This document shows positions 60,593 to 63,927 of a stretch of 63,927 nucleotides of DNA, piece by piece. The notes under the pieces are model-generated. The model saw only the letters and a program-made list of their open reading frames with translations, had not been told where the DNA came from and searched no databases. Position 1 is the stretch's first letter. The number at the start of each line of letters is the position of its first letter. The stretch spans positions 1 through 63,927 of the forward strand of contig CALIBL010000004.1 of NCBI GenBank assembly GCA_938045805.1, given 5' to 3'. A program made the translations under genes and the position numbers. This DNA comes from an uncultured Rubripirellula sp. (lineage in GTDB: Bacteria; Planctomycetota; Planctomycetia; Pirellulales; Pirellulaceae).

Positions 60593-61219
60593 ATGATCGA
60601 GCCCAACGGAGACTCCACGGTGGTCCACAATACCGCCACGGTAGGAGCATCGAGCATTCTGCTTGTCGACGATACCTTTGTGCTTCGTGAACGACTCTCG
60701 ATGGCGATGCAGCAACGGGGTTTCCGTGTCGAAACCGCAGGCAACCACGACGAAGCGATTGAAGTTTTTCGCGCACGCCCGACGGAATTGGCGGTGCTGG
60801 ACCTGAGAATGCCGGGGAAAAGTGGTTTGGAATTGCTGCGTGCTCTCCTTCAAATCAATTCCGACACTCGAGTCATCATGCTATCGGGATTCGGCAGCAT
60901 CCCCGCTTCCATCGATGCCGTGCGTGCGGGAGCCGTAAACTTCCTCAGTAAACCTGCTGACGCTGATGACATCCTCTCGGCCTTTGTTCGTGGCGATTCA
61001 CCATCAGTCCCAGAAGGTGCGATTGCGTTTCCTGCACCATCACTTGCTCGCAACGAGTGGGAACACATCCATCGAGTCCTAAACGATTGCGGTGGTAACA
61101 TTTCCGAAGCGGCCAGACGCCTTGGAATCCATCGCAGAAGCCTTCAGAGAAAACTTCGTAAACGTGCGCCGGAAGATCCAGCGGTTCCCGATGACCAGCC
61201 GGAAGATGATGAGGATTAG
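60593..61219 (+). CDS. regA: RegA/PrrA-type response regulator with Fis-like DNA-binding helix
   Basis: A protein of 208 residues. Receiver domain: acidic pair D26-D27, phosphoacceptor D70 in LAVLDLRMPGKSG, MLSGFGS (conserved Ser/Thr position) and NFLSKPADADD (Lys). A short linker leads to the C-terminal Fis-type helix-turn-helix HIHRVLNDCGGNISEAARRLGIHRRSLQRKLRKRAP, which is nearly identical to that of RegA/PrrA/ActR. It would control redox-dependent genes such as terminal oxidases or hydrogenases. It has no own hydrolase or AAA+ domain, so it is not a sigma-54 activator. RegB partner precedes it on the same strand. Confidence 0.93.
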   Translation: MIEPNGDSTVVHNTATVGASSILLVDDTFVLRERLSMAMQQRGFRVETAGNHDEAIEVFRARPTELAVLDLRMPGKSGLELLRALLQINSDTRVIMLSGFGSIPASIDAVRAGAVNFLSKPADADDILSAFVRGDSPSVPEGAIAFPAPSLARNEWEHIHRVLNDCGGNISEAARRLGIHRRSLQRKLRKRAPEDPAVPDDQPEDDED

Positions 61220-61283
61220 GGGACTTTGAGCATTCAACCCCAAGACGCTGGCCATCACCCCAAGACGGCTCAGCAACGCCCCC

Positions 61284-62771
61284 TCAATCGCCTTCAGTAA
61301 CAGAAAAATAGTTCTGACATGCAAAATCGAGATACCGATTTTCTAACTCAACAGGCAGGTCGTTGTAGTTGCAGTAATGCTTAACCTGTAACAACAAGTC
61401 GCGTGGATGACACATTCGCATCGCACGTTTAGTTGGCCGGTAATGAGTCTCAAGTAGATGATCGAGCGCTGACTCACGGAAGGCGATACCGACAACTCCG
61501 CACATCAGTTCGAAGAGCTTCCGAAAGTCCGCCTCGGGTGGATTTTCGGCTTCGATCTTGTAAGGAATCCGTCGCAGGAATGCGTCATCGACGAGGTCTT
61601 TAGGCTCAAGATTTGTGCTAAATACCACCATCTGATCAAACGGGACCTGAAGCTTCTTTCCACTCGCCAGATTTAAGAAATCGTAACGTTTCTCCAGTGG
61701 AACAATCCAACGGTTCAAGAGCTCGTCGACTCGCATCTTCTGTCGACCAAAATCGTCAATCACCAAGGTTCCGCAGTTACTTTTCAGCTGCAGAGGAGCT
61801 TCACTCACATGGCTCGACGCATTGTGCTGAACCTCCAGCATCTCCATCGTCAATTCACCACCGGCGATAATGGTTGGCCTGCGAATACGCACCCACCGTT
61901 TATCGAAGCCGCTGGCATCCAGAAGCCCAGAGTTCATCTTTGGCATTTCAGCCTGATGGCACATAGGGTCCCACAACTGCATCACTTCACCGGCAATCTC
62001 AATCGCGATCGGAATCCATATGTAACTTCCGAAGGCTTTTGTGACGCGTTCAGCAATGGACGTCTTGCCGTTGCCCGGATAACCATACATGAACATTCCT
62101 TTGCCGCTGGCGATCGCTGGACCAAGTCGGTCAAGCATCTCAGGATTGATCAACAGGTCACTGAATGCACTTTCTAAATCCCGCTTCTTTGGAAACTGCC
62201 CCTCAATACTCTGCAGAGCCACCGACTCAACATACTGCCCAAGAGATACGGGGCAAGCTCCAACGTACGCACAGTCCCGCTGATGCCCACGTGCAATTTG
62301 CCTGCCCTGATCAGTGAGCACGTAGACATAGTCATTGGTATTTGTGGCGGATTTGTAGGCAACATGCTGCTCCATTTTTAGCCGACTGAGAATCGGCTCA
62401 ACCAAACGAAAGGGCAGCTTCACTTGGCCGGAGACGTCGCGTCCGGTGGCCTCACCGACATTCAACAAATACCGGTAAACGATCGCCTCGAGCAGTGCTT
62501 CATTGACCCCACCCTGCATGAGGTCATCTGGCTCCAAAGGCCTCCAAGGCTCATCGCGCGAAGGTTGATGCCGAAAGATCTCTTGCCCGCCCGCTGAATC
62601 TAAATTGGATTCACTATTTAATACGGACTTATTGGGCTCGTTAGACTCCATGGTATTTGCCGCGGAGTTTGTCAGATCCTGAAGTCGCCCGATCAGGAGA
62701 TCCAAGTCACAATCATTTGTCGGCTCAGCGGGGTATATTTCGAGTTCGCTGCAACATTCTTCGTTCTTCAT
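61284..62771 (-). CDS. AAA family ATPase with N-terminal extension
   Basis: A protein of 495 residues. The N-terminal 75 residues are acidic and disordered. A winged-helix-like segment (EALLEAIVYRYLLNVGEATG, EPILSRLKMEQHVAYKS...VYVLTDQGRQIA) follows. The ATPase domain has Walker A G230-Y-P-G-N-G-K-T-S238, Walker B GTLVIDDFG with D339-D340, sensor 1 VVFSTNLEP and an Arg-finger DAFLRRIPYKIEAENPP. It is cytoplasmic. This family is frequent in planctomycetes and related to ATPases associated with type IV pili or protein quality control, without proof. Start at 62771 or an in-frame ATG at 62651. It is convergent with regA, separated by 64 bases. Confidence 0.88.
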   Translation of the reverse strand: MKNEECCSELEIYPAEPTNDCDLDLLIGRLQDLTNSAANTMESNEPNKSVLNSESNLDSAGGQEIFRHQPSRDEPWRPLEPDDLMQGGVNEALLEAIVYRYLLNVGEATGRDVSGQVKLPFRLVEPILSRLKMEQHVAYKSATNTNDYVYVLTDQGRQIARGHQRDCAYVGACPVSLGQYVESVALQSIEGQFPKKRDLESAFSDLLINPEMLDRLGPAIASGKGMFMYGYPGNGKTSIAERVTKAFGSYIWIPIAIEIAGEVMQLWDPMCHQAEMPKMNSGLLDASGFDKRWVRIRRPTIIAGGELTMEMLEVQHNASSHVSEAPLQLKSNCGTLVIDDFGRQKMRVDELLNRWIVPLEKRYDFLNLASGKKLQVPFDQMVVFSTNLEPKDLVDDAFLRRIPYKIEAENPPEADFRKLFELMCGVVGIAFRESALDHLLETHYRPTKRAMRMCHPRDLLLQVKHYCNYNDLPVELENRYLDFACQNYFSVTEGD

Positions 62772-63274
62772 GCCGTACGCCTCTAGGGAGTCTGAAAAAA
62801 CGATTCGACGCTCCGGGAACGACTGCCGCAGCGTCCACCAGCCACGTCAGATCTACTCAACGGTACGTCAAAAACCGGCTCGAAGTAGAAAAAGGCCGCT
62901 ATAAAATCAACGAAAGCACGTATCTTCGTTGCCCGTCCAAGCTCCGCGGCAAATTGCAATTACCAAAAAACGGAGGGAAGGGGTGAAGAAACCGAGCGAG
63001 AACACCGAAAACTGACCCTTACCGAGACAGCACTGCAGCGTGAACGCAGAGCCGATTTACGCTTGTTTTCCGGTGTATCCAAGCCGACGAGGCAATTGCT
63101 TTGCGGAGCTGAAAAATAAAATCCACTAAAAAGCTGCAATGCCTATTGCCAGCAAGCTCAGTGGCCGATATCTTTCCGCCTCTCGCTCATTGAGAGATAT
63201 CAGTCGCACCGCGATCGATTCACAAGCAGAGCGAAGAGTCAACATAAATCTTCGTTATTTTTTAACGGGACCCG
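62772..63274. other. Intergenic region of 503 bases before the rRNA leader promoter
   Basis: No gene was recognised; plus-strand frames here lack ribosome sites and coding character. The promoter of the AAA ATPase gene should lie near its left end. Confidence 0.4.
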
Positions 63275-63303
63275 TTGACGAAAACAAAACAATCCCGGAT
63301 AGT
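63275..63303 (+). promoter_or_regulatory. Candidate rRNA promoter
   Basis: A -35 box TTGACG (63275-63280), spacer of 17 bases, and a -10-like box GATAGT (63298-63303). It is about 270 bases before the 16S start, in the expected direction. Confidence 0.45.
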
Positions 63304-63440
63304 ACCGGACCTAGCCAAATCCAAACGGATGACTTCTCAACGAGAAGAGGTACAGTGTTTGCTGTGCTTGGCCAACCGATCATTGACAATTTGGTGATGA
63401 AACTTCTGTTGAGTTCAGCAATGCGAGATCGCTTGTTGTG

Positions 63441-63500
63441 CTTGCGAGAGCAAGTGCAAAAAAATGGCGAATTGCTGTGGCGCCCAACCGAGCGCCACAG
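63441..63500 (+). other. 16S rRNA leader hairpins
   Basis: CTTGC-GAGA-GCAAG at 63441-63454 and CTGTGGCGC, 8-base loop, GCGCCACAG at 63475-63500 form perfect stems in the leader. They may be involved in rRNA processing or antitermination. Confidence 0.55.
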
Positions 63501-63574
63501 AGCAGAATCAAACATTCGGTTTTAAACTTGATTTACCCCGGTTTCACTTCACAGTGGAACTGTTGAATCGATAC

Positions 63575-63927
<353 letters not shown>

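Noticed and set aside
63383..63411. Second possible rRNA promoter starting TTGACA at 63383
   Set aside because: No acceptable -10 box follows at 16-18 bases.
63139..63525. Open frame of 128 codons just before the 16S gene
   Set aside because: It overlaps the candidate rRNA promoter and the leader hairpins and has no family character.

Overview
The window is chromosomal DNA of a planctomycete, most likely a member of the Pirellulaceae close to Rhodopirellula. The evidence is the 5' part of a planctomycete-type 16S rRNA at the right edge, together with many family hallmarks: a DUF1559 pilin-like protein, a DUF1592/DUF1552 pair, sulfatases, a planctomycete cytochrome-type protein, ThuA and PQQ-propeller proteins, and RNA polymerase alpha-CTD modules outside RpoA. 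No phage, insertion sequence or CRISPR array was seen.

Bases 1-13400 carry catabolic and secreted proteins: a truncated cytochrome-family protein, an aldehyde dehydrogenase, a DUF1559 protein, a ThuA protein, a methyltransferase, a di-heme peroxidase, two TIM-barrel sugar isomerase/epimerases, a serine-hydrolase/VanX fusion and a PhoPQ-activated-type protein. Two tRNA genes (Lys, Ser) and apbE follow. Bases 16198-20260, on the minus strand, hold an unusual cluster: a free-standing alpha-CTD protein, a membrane protein with an arrestin-like tail, a second arrestin-like protein, a P-loop ATPase, an unknown protein and a STAS protein.

Bases 20934-30452 are informational. A very charged arginine/acid-rich protein is followed by an SRP RNA gene, dnaX (with an in-frame A AAA AAG slippery site and an immediate -1 stop), ybaB and recR, which is the classical ffs-dnaX-ybaB-recR order. 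rpoN, comF and a DUF502 gene come next. miaB and a pair of M16 peptidases follow; the first peptidase probably starts at CTG.

Bases 34834-44667, on the minus strand, are a carbohydrate and sulfate-ester block: aldose epimerase, SMP-30 lactonase, DUF1592 and DUF1552 genes in one run, and two sulfatases with a small unknown gene in another. A secreted cyclophilin, tRNA-Thr, a TPR protein with two alpha-CTD modules and tgt follow.

Bases 48740-57125 are mostly minus strand: a YkgJ-type protein; a run of a FAD/Fe-S oxidase, moaD, moaE and a class V aminotransferase; folE; and a PQQ propeller. The right end has arfB, a UVR-motif protein, a RegB/RegA-type redox two-component pair, an AAA ATPase and the start of a 16S rRNA gene with a plausible leader promoter.

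The observations I rate highest are the dnaX slippage site, the SRP RNA with a non-GNRA loop, the arrestin-like/ATPase/alpha-CTD cluster with its leader terminator, the hydrolase-VanX fusion and the RegB/RegA pair. All functional calls come from reading motifs; no database search was run.
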